Shown piece after piece: positions 8,582 through 16,804 of a stretch of 32,582 bases of DNA. A program made the translations under genes and the position numbers. Source of the DNA: Alphaproteobacteria bacterium (GTDB lineage: Bacteria > Pseudomonadota > Alphaproteobacteria > Micavibrionales > Micavibrionaceae); the NCBI GenBank assembly GCA_013215815.1, contig JABSQP010000008.1:60279-92860 (forward strand). Reading direction: 5' to 3'. The notes beneath the pieces were generated by a model. The model was not told where the DNA came from, searched no databases, and worked only from the letters and a program-made list of their open reading frames with translations. How positions within the stretch are numbered: the stretch's first letter is position 1; the number at the start of each line of letters is the position of its first letter.

Positions 8582-9415
8582 ATGAACGCGAAAAAAATAA
8601 AACAAAACCAGATATTCAAAGCATCTAAGGATTTTCTTTTCAACGGCCCTTTAAGGCTACAGCGCTTTCGAAAAAAATCTTTTTTTATTTCATATAGAAA
8701 AGCTGGAAGAACATGGTTTGCCAATGTTTTGGCTCACTACATTGCCAAAGCAAAATATGGAGTTGCAGAGTCCTTTGGATTTCACTTATCGCCGGCTAAA
8801 GCATATCCTCAATACTTTGAACTAAATAGATCGGTGGTTTATTCTCATCATTTTTATCACGATGGCATTAATTCGAAGGATATCTCACCGGAAAAGCATA
8901 ATTTTGAAAAAGCACCGTTTTATAACAAACCGACGGTTTTCTTGCTGCGTGATCCCAGAGACGTTGTTGTAAGCTTCTTTCACCATAAAGAAACACGCAA
9001 TCGTCCAAAGGATATGGGGCTCGATGAGTTTATTCGTCATCCTGATTGGGGTATAAAGCCAATTGTTGATTTCTTTAACGTTCAAGCGCGCTATGCACGT
9101 TTTGATGGTGACGCAAAGTTTTTCTACTATGAAGATTTAAAAGGTAGTGACGTCTACGACATTGATGTTTGGCGGAAGATGTTTGAGCATTTGTTACAGA
9201 CGGGCATTGATGAAACCGCTTTGAAGTGGGCTTTGGACGCAAATGCATTCGAAAAAGCCCGCAAAATGCAGAATAAAACAGGTGCATCTGGGCGTGTTCG
9301 CAAGGGTAAAGTTGGCGGCTATAAATCTGAAGTGTCTGATGACACAAAAGCTTTTCTTGATGACTATATCAACGAGAACTTAGATCCTGATTTTGGACGA
9401 TATAAAACATCATAA
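8582..9415 (+). CDS. Sulfotransferase (copy 5 of 6, cytosolic SULT-like)
   Basis: A 277-residue protein closest in motif layout to the classical PF00685 sulfotransferases. The phosphosulfate loop is ISYRKAGRTWFANVL near residues 36-50, where K and TW match the KSGTTW-type loop with Arg replacing the first Thr. The 3'-phosphate site is LLRDPRDVVVSFFHH near 121-135. Near the C-terminus VRKGKVGGYK matches the RKGxxGDWK signature that closes over PAP. All three elements are present, so it is probably active. It is the last gene of the operon starting at 5960, with a 3-base gap after the ABC transporter. Its stop is 3 bases from that of the convergent sulfotransferase at 9419. Confidence 0.87.
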   Translation: MNAKKIKQNQIFKASKDFLFNGPLRLQRFRKKSFFISYRKAGRTWFANVLAHYIAKAKYGVAESFGFHLSPAKAYPQYFELNRSVVYSHHFYHDGINSKDISPEKHNFEKAPFYNKPTVFLLRDPRDVVVSFFHHKETRNRPKDMGLDEFIRHPDWGIKPIVDFFNVQARYARFDGDAKFFYYEDLKGSDVYDIDVWRKMFEHLLQTGIDETALKWALDANAFEKARKMQNKTGASGRVRKGKVGGYKSEVSDDTKAFLDDYINENLDPDFGRYKTS

Positions 9416-9418
9416 GAT

Positions 9419-10552
9419 TTATGATATTTTTGCTAGTGCGCGTAGGTTTTTGATGAAGGTATAACCAATCAAAAACTTTTTACGCAGAAAAGATTTGGTT
9501 CGTGTTTTAGCATATACAAATCTCATTGCTGGAGACTTATATAGCTGAATAAAGTCGTGTTGGTCCTGCTCTAGCGTGCTTGTTTCGGGCTCTATATCAC
9601 CAGAGATTTTAAACGTATGAGAAAAGAATGATGTATTACCTTCACTATACTTCTTCATCCATTCGTGAATAGGCTGACAAAAAGATTCTATCTCTTTTCT
9701 AAGCCCTAGATCATCGATTGTATATTTTTGGATTTTAGGAAGTTTATTGTTGAGCGTATCTAAGCAAATAATTGTAATTCGTTCTTTTGTTTTTGATCTT
9801 TGTGCCCTATTGAGCTCTTTTTTGAGATTAACGTAGCGCTTATCGAGGCTTCGGTGTTCAAATGCATCAGGAAGAAATTCTAGACCATTTTCTGGTATGT
9901 TTAACCGTCTCGTAAAATCCTGTACGGCGTCTCCATTTAGCAATATATCCTTTTGATACGGTAGAATAGTCATTGTTTTGGGAGTGAGAACCTCCTCCCA
10001 TAAACCAAGCAGTTGATCGTATTTCATGTGTGGTTGGATATCTGAAAAAAACTGCTTATCGTCTATATAGGTAGAATTCTTCGATAAGCCTTCGTAACGA
10101 ATTGTGTGAGCCACGACGGTTTCTAGCCACTCTTCTGGTGGGCGGAAGTATCCGATCACATGCGTTTCATATTTTTCTGTCAGTTTTTTTAATACAAGTA
10201 ATTTTCTTTTGTGTTCTTCGAAAAAGTTGTCTCTATTTTTAGTTCGCCAGATTTGCGGAACGCCGAAAAAGCTCTCTCCACTAAGTAGTAGTGTATGGCA
10301 GCCTTTCTGTTCCATTTGTTGTTCAAATTGATGGAAATATTCATCTATTGATAGTCTCGGATAACGTTCTAAACCAGCAAGCTGCTCAGCGAAGGCATTA
10401 TGTTCGGGAGTATTAAGTGGCAAGCCCTTAATAAAGTAATCAGGGTATATGATACCTTTATCGGCTAAGGCTTTTCTATTTTTTTGTAAGAAAGCCTGTA
10501 TGGATGTGGTTCCTGTTTTACTCTGGCCTATATGAAGAATAAGTTTTTTCAT
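9419..10552 (-). CDS. Sulfotransferase-like protein (copy 6 of 6)
   Basis: A 377-residue protein with an N-terminal phosphosulfate-loop motif HIGQSKTGTTSIQAFL at about residues 7-22, characteristic of long bacterial sulfotransferase-like proteins in polysaccharide loci. The second site is less canonical: GYFRPPEEWLETVV near residues 133-146 probably replaces the usual RDPxxxxxS. The C-terminal third is basic and has no recognised domain. It is the last gene of the minus-strand operon that starts at 14683 and follows the GT4 gene after 7 bases. Enzyme activity is likely but less certain than for the other five copies. Confidence 0.72.
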   Translation of the reverse strand: MKKLILHIGQSKTGTTSIQAFLQKNRKALADKGIIYPDYFIKGLPLNTPEHNAFAEQLAGLERYPRLSIDEYFHQFEQQMEQKGCHTLLLSGESFFGVPQIWRTKNRDNFFEEHKRKLLVLKKLTEKYETHVIGYFRPPEEWLETVVAHTIRYEGLSKNSTYIDDKQFFSDIQPHMKYDQLLGLWEEVLTPKTMTILPYQKDILLNGDAVQDFTRRLNIPENGLEFLPDAFEHRSLDKRYVNLKKELNRAQRSKTKERITIICLDTLNNKLPKIQKYTIDDLGLRKEIESFCQPIHEWMKKYSEGNTSFFSHTFKISGDIEPETSTLEQDQHDFIQLYKSPAMRFVYAKTRTKSFLRKKFLIGYTFIKNLRALAKIS

Positions 10553-10559
10553 GGGTTTT

Positions 10560-11672
10560 TTAGGTATTTGAAACGTTTTCTACGAGAGTTTCCCATTCAT
10601 CGACAACGCGTTGTGGGCTAAAGGGTTCAATCGTTTCAGGGCCTTTTTGACCGAGTTGGGTACGTAACTCTGCATCGCTAATAAGATTTTTTATTGCTTC
10701 TGCCAAGCTTTCTTCACGGCTTTTTCCATTATCTGTTTTGACAAGGATGCCGTTCTTACCATCTTCGATTACTTCATTTGTGCCTGGGCAATCTGCAAAG
10801 CCGATAGCCGGTAATCCGTGCGCCATGGCTTCTGCTGTTGCAAGACCAAAGCTTTCGTAGCGTGATGGCTGAACAAAGATCTGAGCATTCTCATATTCTT
10901 CGTAGATATCGCGTGTGGCTCCTGGAAGCTCAATGCGGCCTTCCATTCCCTCTTCCTCAACAACATATTCAAGCTGCGGACGATAATAATCCTCACCAAC
11001 GATGCGTAGATTCCATTCCGGGTGATCGTTAGCAATTCTCGCAAAGCTTCTAATGAGAACGTCTTGTCGTTTAGATGGAACAAGACGACCGACATTCAAT
11101 AAAAGTTTTGGTAATTTAGAAGATGCTATCGGGTCAGCTGGGTGATTTGCTTCTTTAACTGGATTATGCATCACAACCATCTTCTTATGAAGTATAGAGG
11201 GGTATTCTTTTTTGACGCTTTCTGAAAGAACCGTAATCTTTTTAACAAAAAAGCGGCTTAGAATAAGAAGCGCAAATTCCCAAATCCGGCCTTTATAATG
11301 TCTTGGAACAGTATGCTCACTGGCGATAACAGGCACGCCTGTTCCAATAAGTGCAAAAGCACATGGAATATAAGAACTGTGCATGAAGGCAATTACAACA
11401 TCTGGGTTATGGCGTGTGACCACCTTGCGAATGACGCGCATACGTGTGATCACTTCCCAAAAGGTCGCTTTGCGAAGCACGTTACCAACACCAAGACGAA
11501 TACGGCGAACCTTATCGCTGAAGTTATAAAAAGAACGGCCGTGAGGGCGATCAAAGCTTAAGATTGAAACGTTATGCCCCTTCTCTGCCAAACCAGACGA
11601 AATATCGGCGAGCACTTTTTCTGCGCCACCTTTCGATCCGTCCAAAGTCTTTACTGCAAAGAGTATCTTCAC
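10560..11672 (-). CDS. Glycosyltransferase family 4 (GT-B fold), copy 1
   Basis: A GT-B glycosyltransferase of 370 residues. The N-terminal domain begins VKILFAVKTLDGSKGGAEKV with the glycine-rich acceptor-side loop; the C-terminal donor domain contains NVGRLVPSKRQDVLI and the GT4 signature YESFGLATAEAMAHG, an E-x7-E pair that binds the donor phosphate and sugar. The start chosen is GTG 11672, because GTGA there overlaps the TGA of the upstream gene (stop at 11669-11671) by 4 bases, the standard translational-coupling layout. An in-frame ATG at 11708 would add 12 residues inside that gene. It is a close paralog of the next gene upstream, suggesting tandem duplication. Sugar specificity is unknown. 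Confidence 0.88.
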   Translation of the reverse strand: MKILFAVKTLDGSKGGAEKVLADISSGLAEKGHNVSILSFDRPHGRSFYNFSDKVRRIRLGVGNVLRKATFWEVITRMRVIRKVVTRHNPDVVIAFMHSSYIPCAFALIGTGVPVIASEHTVPRHYKGRIWEFALLILSRFFVKKITVLSESVKKEYPSILHKKMVVMHNPVKEANHPADPIASSKLPKLLLNVGRLVPSKRQDVLIRSFARIANDHPEWNLRIVGEDYYRPQLEYVVEEEGMEGRIELPGATRDIYEEYENAQIFVQPSRYESFGLATAEAMAHGLPAIGFADCPGTNEVIEDGKNGILVKTDNGKSREESLAEAIKNLISDAELRTQLGQKGPETIEPFSPQRVVDEWETLVENVSNT

Positions 11673-12781
11673 GCGCGTTTTCCTATGTTGCTCAAGAAGC
11701 CTTCCCACTGGTCGTAGATTATAGAAGGTTGGTACTGATTAATAGAGGCGCGCGCTTTTTCTCCCATGGCTTCGCGTTTATCTGGATCTAGTATAAGTTC
11801 TTTAAGGCATGCAGCCAGGCTTTCGATATCACCATTGCCTTCGGCCAGTAATCCATTTTCACCATGTTGGATAAGATCGCGAACACCGCCGCACCCTTGA
11901 TAACCGACGGCAGGCAAACCGTGCGCCAATGCTTCACCGAGAACATTTGGAAATCCTTCCCATCGTGATGGCAGGCAAAAGAGTTGGCTTGATTGATAGA
12001 GGTTTGAAACATCTTTGATGGCGCCAGGGAGTTTGACACGATCCTGTAAATTCAATTCTGAAATGAGCCTTTTCAAGTTTTCACGATCATCTCCTTCTCC
12101 GGCGCATAGTAAAGACCATTCAGGGCATTCATTTGCAATCGAAGCAAAGGCAAGAATGAGCGCTTCTTGATTCTTTGCAAACCCTAATCGTGCAACACAT
12201 AAAAGCTGCTTTTCTTTACCCGTTTCACCAGATGGCTTTGCGTTTCCATTTGTTGCAAATACAGGATTGGGTATGACGTGCATTTTACGCTGTAAATATG
12301 GTGGATATTCTGCAACGTAACTTTCACACTGCACAGTGATTGCTTTAGCAAAACGAAAGCTTTGATAGATTGCATTTTTATATTTACCGTCTTTAATGAA
12401 GTCATATCGGAACGGGGATTCTCTTTCTGCCGCAATAACTGGAATACCTGTACCAGCCAAATAAACTCGCATGCTGAGATACATGCCTTGCTGAAAACCA
12501 AGAATGCAATCAGCGTTGAAGTCTTTTACTATTTGTCTTACGCGTTGAGCACGCTTTAAACGTGAGGATATTGATGCTTTCACTGTTGGATCATTTTCAC
12601 CGACTTTGAACCACTCGACGGCCAGTTCCATTTCGTAGAAAGCCTTTGCTCCTTCTTTATCCCATGTGACGAATCCGACCTTATGGCCTCTCTTGACCAT
12701 TTCATTGGCCAGCGCAATAGACTGACGCTCGACGCCGCCAGCCATATTGTCAAAAGATCTGCAGGCAATAATCAGGTTCAT
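11669..12781 (-). CDS. Glycosyltransferase family 4 (GT-B fold), copy 2
   Basis: A 370-residue retaining GT-B glycosyltransferase. It begins MNLIIACRSFDNMAGGVERQ with the glycine-rich loop, and its donor domain carries LLCVARLGFAKNQEALI and the E-x7-E motif WEGFPNVLGEALAHGLP. It resembles the neighbouring copy at 10560 in length, in the ILGFQQGMYLS/VIAFMHSSYIP region and in the TGIPVIAAE/TGVPVIASE motif. The start ATG 12781 overlaps the stop of the upstream GT2 gene (ATGA, 4 bases), so translation is probably coupled. It should add a sugar to the repeat unit at the cytoplasmic membrane face. Confidence 0.88.
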   Translation of the reverse strand: MNLIIACRSFDNMAGGVERQSIALANEMVKRGHKVGFVTWDKEGAKAFYEMELAVEWFKVGENDPTVKASISSRLKRAQRVRQIVKDFNADCILGFQQGMYLSMRVYLAGTGIPVIAAERESPFRYDFIKDGKYKNAIYQSFRFAKAITVQCESYVAEYPPYLQRKMHVIPNPVFATNGNAKPSGETGKEKQLLCVARLGFAKNQEALILAFASIANECPEWSLLCAGEGDDRENLKRLISELNLQDRVKLPGAIKDVSNLYQSSQLFCLPSRWEGFPNVLGEALAHGLPAVGYQGCGGVRDLIQHGENGLLAEGNGDIESLAACLKELILDPDKREAMGEKARASINQYQPSIIYDQWEGFLSNIGKRA

Positions 12782-13728
12782 GTTTTTTTCATCTTTCTTT
12801 CATGGAAGAAGCGTTTAGGCGCTGTCGTTAAGAAATGCGACGTTGTCTTGATTGGATAACGTAAGCCTAAAGATATAAGTGTCTTGGCCATTTTGGTGTA
12901 ATCACCTTTGAAGTGATAATAACGAACGAGTGGCCAGTTATAAGCATAATAAAACATACCAATAGTATCTAAATACTCTTTATGTTTTTGCGCGAGCTTT
13001 TGCTCAGCCTCTAAGTTTTTTTCTGGTGCTTTATCTGCCGCTTCGGTTGAGTGCTGAATAAATAGGTTTTCAGGGCAACCAATAAAGTGCCCCTCCTTCA
13101 ACGCTAAACGAATTGCGAAATCCATATCTTCCACCCGGCGAAAGCTTTCATCAAAGCCGCCTACTTGTTCAAACGTTGATTTGCGCGCCATAAGGGAACA
13201 GCTTGGGTTACCGCCGCCAAAGAAGTGATTGTCGTTACCTCCAAAGAATAAGATGCGATCAGCAACACTTACGCCATTTGGAATATCTCCTTGTGACCCT
13301 ATGGATACGAGCGGCATCTTATAATCATTATTATAGTGTCGTGTCCCTGATGCGTAACAAGCCGTTAAAGAAACGCCTGTATCTTTCTCGTAATTAATAA
13401 TGCGCTGATACTGGGTTGAGACGCGTTCTGGTAAGGCTTCATCATCATCATCGATAAAGCAGATAAATGTGCCCGTTGCATTATCAATGATAGTTTGCCG
13501 CGCGCCGGCCGGACCTTTGTTTTCCTCATGTTGGATGAGGCGAGCATTGGGGTGCGCCAGAATAGTTTGTCTTACAATTTCGACAGAGCCGTCACTGGAA
13601 ACATCGTCAACAATAACAATTTCCGTGTTCGGCCAGTTTTGAGATAAAGCGCTGTTAATGGCACGGGCGATTGTATCTTCCGCGTTATAACAACTAATCC
13701 CTATTGTAACCAAAGGCGTTTCAGTCAT
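12778..13728 (-). CDS. Glycosyltransferase family 2 (copy B)
   Basis: A 316-residue GT-A glycosyltransferase. It begins MTETPLVTIGISCYNAEDTI; nucleotide binding is at IVIVDDVSSD near residues 37-46, the metal-binding DDDD at about 93-96, and the acidic motif in FRRVEDMDFAIRLAL. The first ten residues are almost identical to those of the upstream GT2 gene (MTETPLITIG), and the domain layout is the same throughout, so the two are probably a tandem duplication that has since diverged. It overlaps the upstream gene by 8 bases and the downstream GT4 by 4. Donor and linkage are unknown. Confidence 0.88.
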   Translation of the reverse strand: MTETPLVTIGISCYNAEDTIARAINSALSQNWPNTEIVIVDDVSSDGSVEIVRQTILAHPNARLIQHEENKGPAGARQTIIDNATGTFICFIDDDDEALPERVSTQYQRIINYEKDTGVSLTACYASGTRHYNNDYKMPLVSIGSQGDIPNGVSVADRILFFGGNDNHFFGGGNPSCSLMARKSTFEQVGGFDESFRRVEDMDFAIRLALKEGHFIGCPENLFIQHSTEAADKAPEKNLEAEQKLAQKHKEYLDTIGMFYYAYNWPLVRYYHFKGDYTKMAKTLISLGLRYPIKTTSHFLTTAPKRFFHERKMKKT

Positions 13729-14683
13729 GAGGGCCTTTATAAAACGTTGTCGTTGCTTTGTTAAGCGATCTTGCCGGTATCGCCCAGATAAGGCGCTGCA
13801 CAGTCAGTATTGGATGCCTCAGAAGTAGTTTAAGTAGTTCAAACATAAATGCGATTTTTTTACCTGAGAGATATTGGTACTTAAGCTCTGTCCATTTACG
13901 GCAAAAATCATAAGAAGTTCTCGTTTCGATATAGCTCTTATGTTTTTCAAGAAGTTTGAGCAAACTCTCTTGTTCAACTTTAATGGCCTTATCTGAAGTC
14001 AGGGTCATATGCTGGTTAACCAGTGGCTCTTTAATACCGACAAAGTGTGCGCCTACAATCGCTGCTCGGGCATTTAAATCTGTATCTTCCATGCGTCTGA
14101 AGTCAGGGTCAAATGAACCTAGTTTTTTATAAAATGCTGTCCTTGCCATTTGAGAACATGTTGCCGTTGATCCAAAGCCATTCGGTGTTGGTTTTCCGAA
14201 TAGAATACGGTCCGCCATAGCTAGGCCATTGGGAACATTGTCTTGCTCTGTTCCAACAGTGACTTCTATCCTCTGCGCGCCATCTGCATATGTCTGTACA
14301 CGGTTTGCATGGCATATAACTAAATCAGTAGAATGCTGAGCTTCATACTCAACAATACGCTGATACTGTTTCGAGACACGGTCGTTTGTGCTTTCATCAT
14401 CATCGTCAAAGAAAACGACGAATTCACCTTTAGCTTCATCGATAATCTTACGTCTTGCACCTCCAACACCAACATTCTGAGAAAGGTTGTAAACGTTCAG
14501 TTTTGGGTAATTCTGAGCTAGTTTAGCCAGTATTTCTGGACTTTTATCAGTTGAAGCGTCATCGACAACAACAATTTCAGTATTTGACCAATCTTGCTTT
14601 TGGGCGGAAATAATAGCCTTTTCAATGCTTTGCGCAGCATTAAAGCACGTTATCCCTATTGTAATCAGCGGTGTTTCAGTCAT
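13721..14683 (-). CDS. Glycosyltransferase family 2 (copy C), first gene of the minus-strand operon
   Basis: A 320-residue GT-A glycosyltransferase starting MTETPLITIGITCFNAA, with IVVVDDASTD near residues 37-46, VFFDDDD near 90-96 and FRRMEDTDLNARAA supplying the acidic catalytic-region motif. It heads a tightly packed operon of five genes (GT2, GT2, GT4, GT4, sulfotransferase-like), with overlaps of 8, 4 and 4 bases and then a 7-base gap. That packing suggests a single transcript started in the 118-base divergent gap at 14684-14801. It is the nearest paralog of the next gene in the operon. Confidence 0.88.
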   Translation of the reverse strand: MTETPLITIGITCFNAAQSIEKAIISAQKQDWSNTEIVVVDDASTDKSPEILAKLAQNYPKLNVYNLSQNVGVGGARRKIIDEAKGEFVVFFDDDDESTNDRVSKQYQRIVEYEAQHSTDLVICHANRVQTYADGAQRIEVTVGTEQDNVPNGLAMADRILFGKPTPNGFGSTATCSQMARTAFYKKLGSFDPDFRRMEDTDLNARAAIVGAHFVGIKEPLVNQHMTLTSDKAIKVEQESLLKLLEKHKSYIETRTSYDFCRKWTELKYQYLSGKKIAFMFELLKLLLRHPILTVQRLIWAIPARSLNKATTTFYKGPHD

Positions 14684-14735
14684 CTAAATTAGTAATTATT
14701 TATTAAAACCAATGGGTTATCATTTCAAATAGTGA

Positions 14736-14770
14736 TATACTTCGATTTTCGCTGAGAGTATAGGCGAAAA
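14736..14770 (+). promoter_or_regulatory. Candidate -10 element and leader stem-loop before the RmlB-like gene
   Basis: TATACT at 14736-14741 could serve as a -10 box; the -35 region is poor. Just downstream TTTTCGC (14746-14752) and GCGAAAA (14764-14770) form a perfect 7-base inverted repeat around an 11-base loop, 31 bases before the ATG at 14802. No T-run follows, so it is not a terminator. It may be an operator or a 5' leader hairpin. This is a weak call made from pattern alone. Confidence 0.3.
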
Positions 14771-14801
14771 GCTTAGGAAAAGCAGGAATAAAAGGGCAAT
14801 T

Positions 14802-15815
14802 ATGGATAAAATAGTCATCACAGGCGGCGCAGGGTTCATTGGATCTCATGTAGTGGATCATTTCTTTGAGAAGTATCCCGAAGCTGAGGTGCATATTTTT
14901 GATAAGCTTACTTACGCAGCTGATGTACGAAATATAACACCATTAGTGGATAACCCGCGTGTTCACCTGCATGTTGAAGATATATGCAACCTCGATGCTT
15001 GCTTTAGTATTTTAGAAGGCGCTGATCTCCTGATCCATGCCGCCGCAGAAAGTCACGTTGATAATTCATTTGGTAATTCCATGACTTTCACGAAAACGAA
15101 TGTCATGGGAACGCACGCCTTAATGGAAGCGGCCCATAAGCACGCTATTCCGAAGATTATCCATGTCAGTACAGATGAGGTTTACGGTGAAGTGTTGGAA
15201 GGCGATTTTGATGAGACCGCCCCTCTCTATCCAACGAACCCCTATTCGGCATCAAAAGCCGGTGCGGAAATGGTTATTAGCGGTTATATCCGTTCTTTCC
15301 GCCTGCCTGTGACTGTGGTGCGAGCCAATAACATCTTTGGGATACGCCAGTTTCCGGAGAAAATTATTCCCAAATTCCTCATGATGCTTATGCAAGGAGA
15401 AGAGCTGACTATTCACGGTAATGGGCAAAATAAACGCCATTATCTTGCGGCACCAGATTTTGCTGCAGCTCTCAGCTTGATTGCTGAGCGTTGGAAGCCG
15501 CATGAAATATACAATATAGGTACAAATGAAGAGTACACAAATCTAGAATTATCGCAGATGATTTGCTCTCAGTTCGGCTTAAAACTAGATGATTGCGCCA
15601 CTTTTGTAGAGGACAGGCCTTTTAATGATGGTAGATATGCCCTTAATTGGAATCATATCACTGATTTAGGCTGGAAACCGACGATGAAGCTTGAAAACGA
15701 GCTGCCTAAGGTTGCTAAATGGTATTCTGATAACTTTGCGCGCTATGAGTCATCTGAAAAACAGGAAAGGAAGCCGGTTAATATGGCCTCCGGCAGCAAT
15801 GTTAGCTATCTCTAA
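14802..15815 (+). CDS. RmlB-like NAD-dependent nucleotide-sugar 4,6-dehydratase
   Basis: Extended short-chain dehydrogenase of 337 residues. The NAD motif is ITGGAGFIGSHV at about residues 5-16, followed by DKLTYAADVRN, as in dTDP-glucose 4,6-dehydratase. HAAAESHVDNS and STDEVYGEV carry the Asp-Glu pair that distinguishes dehydratases from epimerases, and YSASKAG supplies the catalytic Tyr and Lys. QFPEKIIPKF and HGNGQNKRHYL are also RmlB-like, though the usual RDWL reads RHYL, so the substrate may not be dTDP-glucose. It should feed a 4-keto-6-deoxy sugar into the locus. No rmlA, rmlC or rmlD neighbours are visible. Its 3' end overlaps the convergent SDR gene by 14 bases. Confidence 0.85.
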   Translation: MDKIVITGGAGFIGSHVVDHFFEKYPEAEVHIFDKLTYAADVRNITPLVDNPRVHLHVEDICNLDACFSILEGADLLIHAAAESHVDNSFGNSMTFTKTNVMGTHALMEAAHKHAIPKIIHVSTDEVYGEVLEGDFDETAPLYPTNPYSASKAGAEMVISGYIRSFRLPVTVVRANNIFGIRQFPEKIIPKFLMMLMQGEELTIHGNGQNKRHYLAAPDFAAALSLIAERWKPHEIYNIGTNEEYTNLELSQMICSQFGLKLDDCATFVEDRPFNDGRYALNWNHITDLGWKPTMKLENELPKVAKWYSDNFARYESSEKQERKPVNMASGSNVSYL

Positions 15816-16617
15816 GTTGCTTTCCAATGTCGATACAGCTCTGTTTGATTTGATCGCTTAAGATGCACTGCTTGTTATAAGCGCCGTTAAATTTGCCGCT
15901 ATCCAAAATAAAGCTATCTTTTACACTTACATGCTTTTCTATGGTTAATTTACCGCTTCCGTAACCTTCAATGACCCATTGCGCAATATCTTCACAGGAA
16001 GTAGCCCTTCCTGAGCCTATGTTGTATACACCAGCCAACGGTCGTCCTGCGATATCCACAAGGGCATCCACAAAACTTTCAACAGGCAGAAAATCACGCG
16101 CTGTAACTCCTGACATATCAAAGAGTATTTCATTACGCTCTTTTAGGCTGTTTAGCATCATCCCAAAAAAACTTCTTCTTGTTGGAGATGCATATTCAAA
16201 ACCAAAAATATTACTGGGCCTTAAAATTGTCAGTTTTTCAGCGTTGAGGCATTCCACTAAGTCACCTTCAATTAAGCGCTTTGCCCTACCATATGGGGTG
16301 CAGTTACCTAAGAAACGACTATTTTCATCGAATGTTATGAGTTCAGAGGAAATGCCATAAACAGCGCGGGAGCTCAGTGCTACATAATGGGCCCCATTTT
16401 CTTGCGCCCTAAGCCCTACTTTACGATCAAACTGGCTGAAATCACCACCTCTGACGACAGGATCAAGTGCCAAATTAACCACGCAGCTATAAGGCGTGCT
16501 CCAAATTTCATCCTGATTCGCCGAATCGTGGTCGCAATAAACCCAGCTTTGTGCTATAGGATCCTTACAAAGAGATTGGCTGATAAAAGAACTTTTTCCG
16601 ATAACAAGAACTGTCAT
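15802..16617 (-). CDS. NAD-dependent epimerase/reductase-like protein (extended SDR)
   Basis: A 271-residue protein of the extended SDR class, probably a nucleotide-sugar epimerase, reductase or dehydratase. The glycine motif is degenerate: VLVIGKSSFISQSL replaces the usual GxTGFIGxxL. The catalytic region is conserved as ALSSRAVYG and YGRAKRLIE, giving Ser, Tyr and Lys, followed by LRPSNIFGFEY. YNIGSG near the C-terminus is also typical. ATG 16617 is preferred to an in-frame TTG at 16623. It lies opposite to and overlaps the RmlB-like gene by 14 bases, and diverges from rplU. It may complete the deoxy-sugar begun by the dehydratase; that pairing is inference. Confidence 0.75.
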   Translation of the reverse strand: MTVLVIGKSSFISQSLCKDPIAQSWVYCDHDSANQDEIWSTPYSCVVNLALDPVVRGGDFSQFDRKVGLRAQENGAHYVALSSRAVYGISSELITFDENSRFLGNCTPYGRAKRLIEGDLVECLNAEKLTILRPSNIFGFEYASPTRRSFFGMMLNSLKERNEILFDMSGVTARDFLPVESFVDALVDIAGRPLAGVYNIGSGRATSCEDIAQWVIEGYGSGKLTIEKHVSVKDSFILDSGKFNGAYNKQCILSDQIKQSCIDIGKQLRDS

Positions 16618-16697
16618 GTGCAAAACCTTACAGCGTTTGCTTTTCAGGGAAAAGGCCTTTAACGCTTATTTTATTGCGGTTTAGCACGGTCATTTTC

Positions 16698-16771
16698 TTG
16701 ACACTAGAAAATAGATGTGTATATTGGCGCATCTTTACGCCCCTAGGTGATTCAGTGTTTTCGTTTAGGGC
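16698..16771 (+). promoter_or_regulatory. Near-consensus promoter and leader of rplU-rpmA
   Basis: TTGACA at 16698-16703 and TATATT at 16720-16725 are separated by 16 bases, a strong sigma-70-type match suited to a ribosomal-protein operon. The predicted transcript would begin near 16732 and carry a leader of about 70 bases. Within it CCCTA (16741-16745) and TAGGG (16766-16770) can pair, with an outer G-C and one bulge, to make a weak hairpin with a 20-base loop. Regulation of rplU through this leader is possible, but nothing in the sequence proves it. Confidence 0.65.
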
Positions 16772-16804
16772 TTTGATTTAAAACAATTATTTAGGATTTT
16801 AGAT

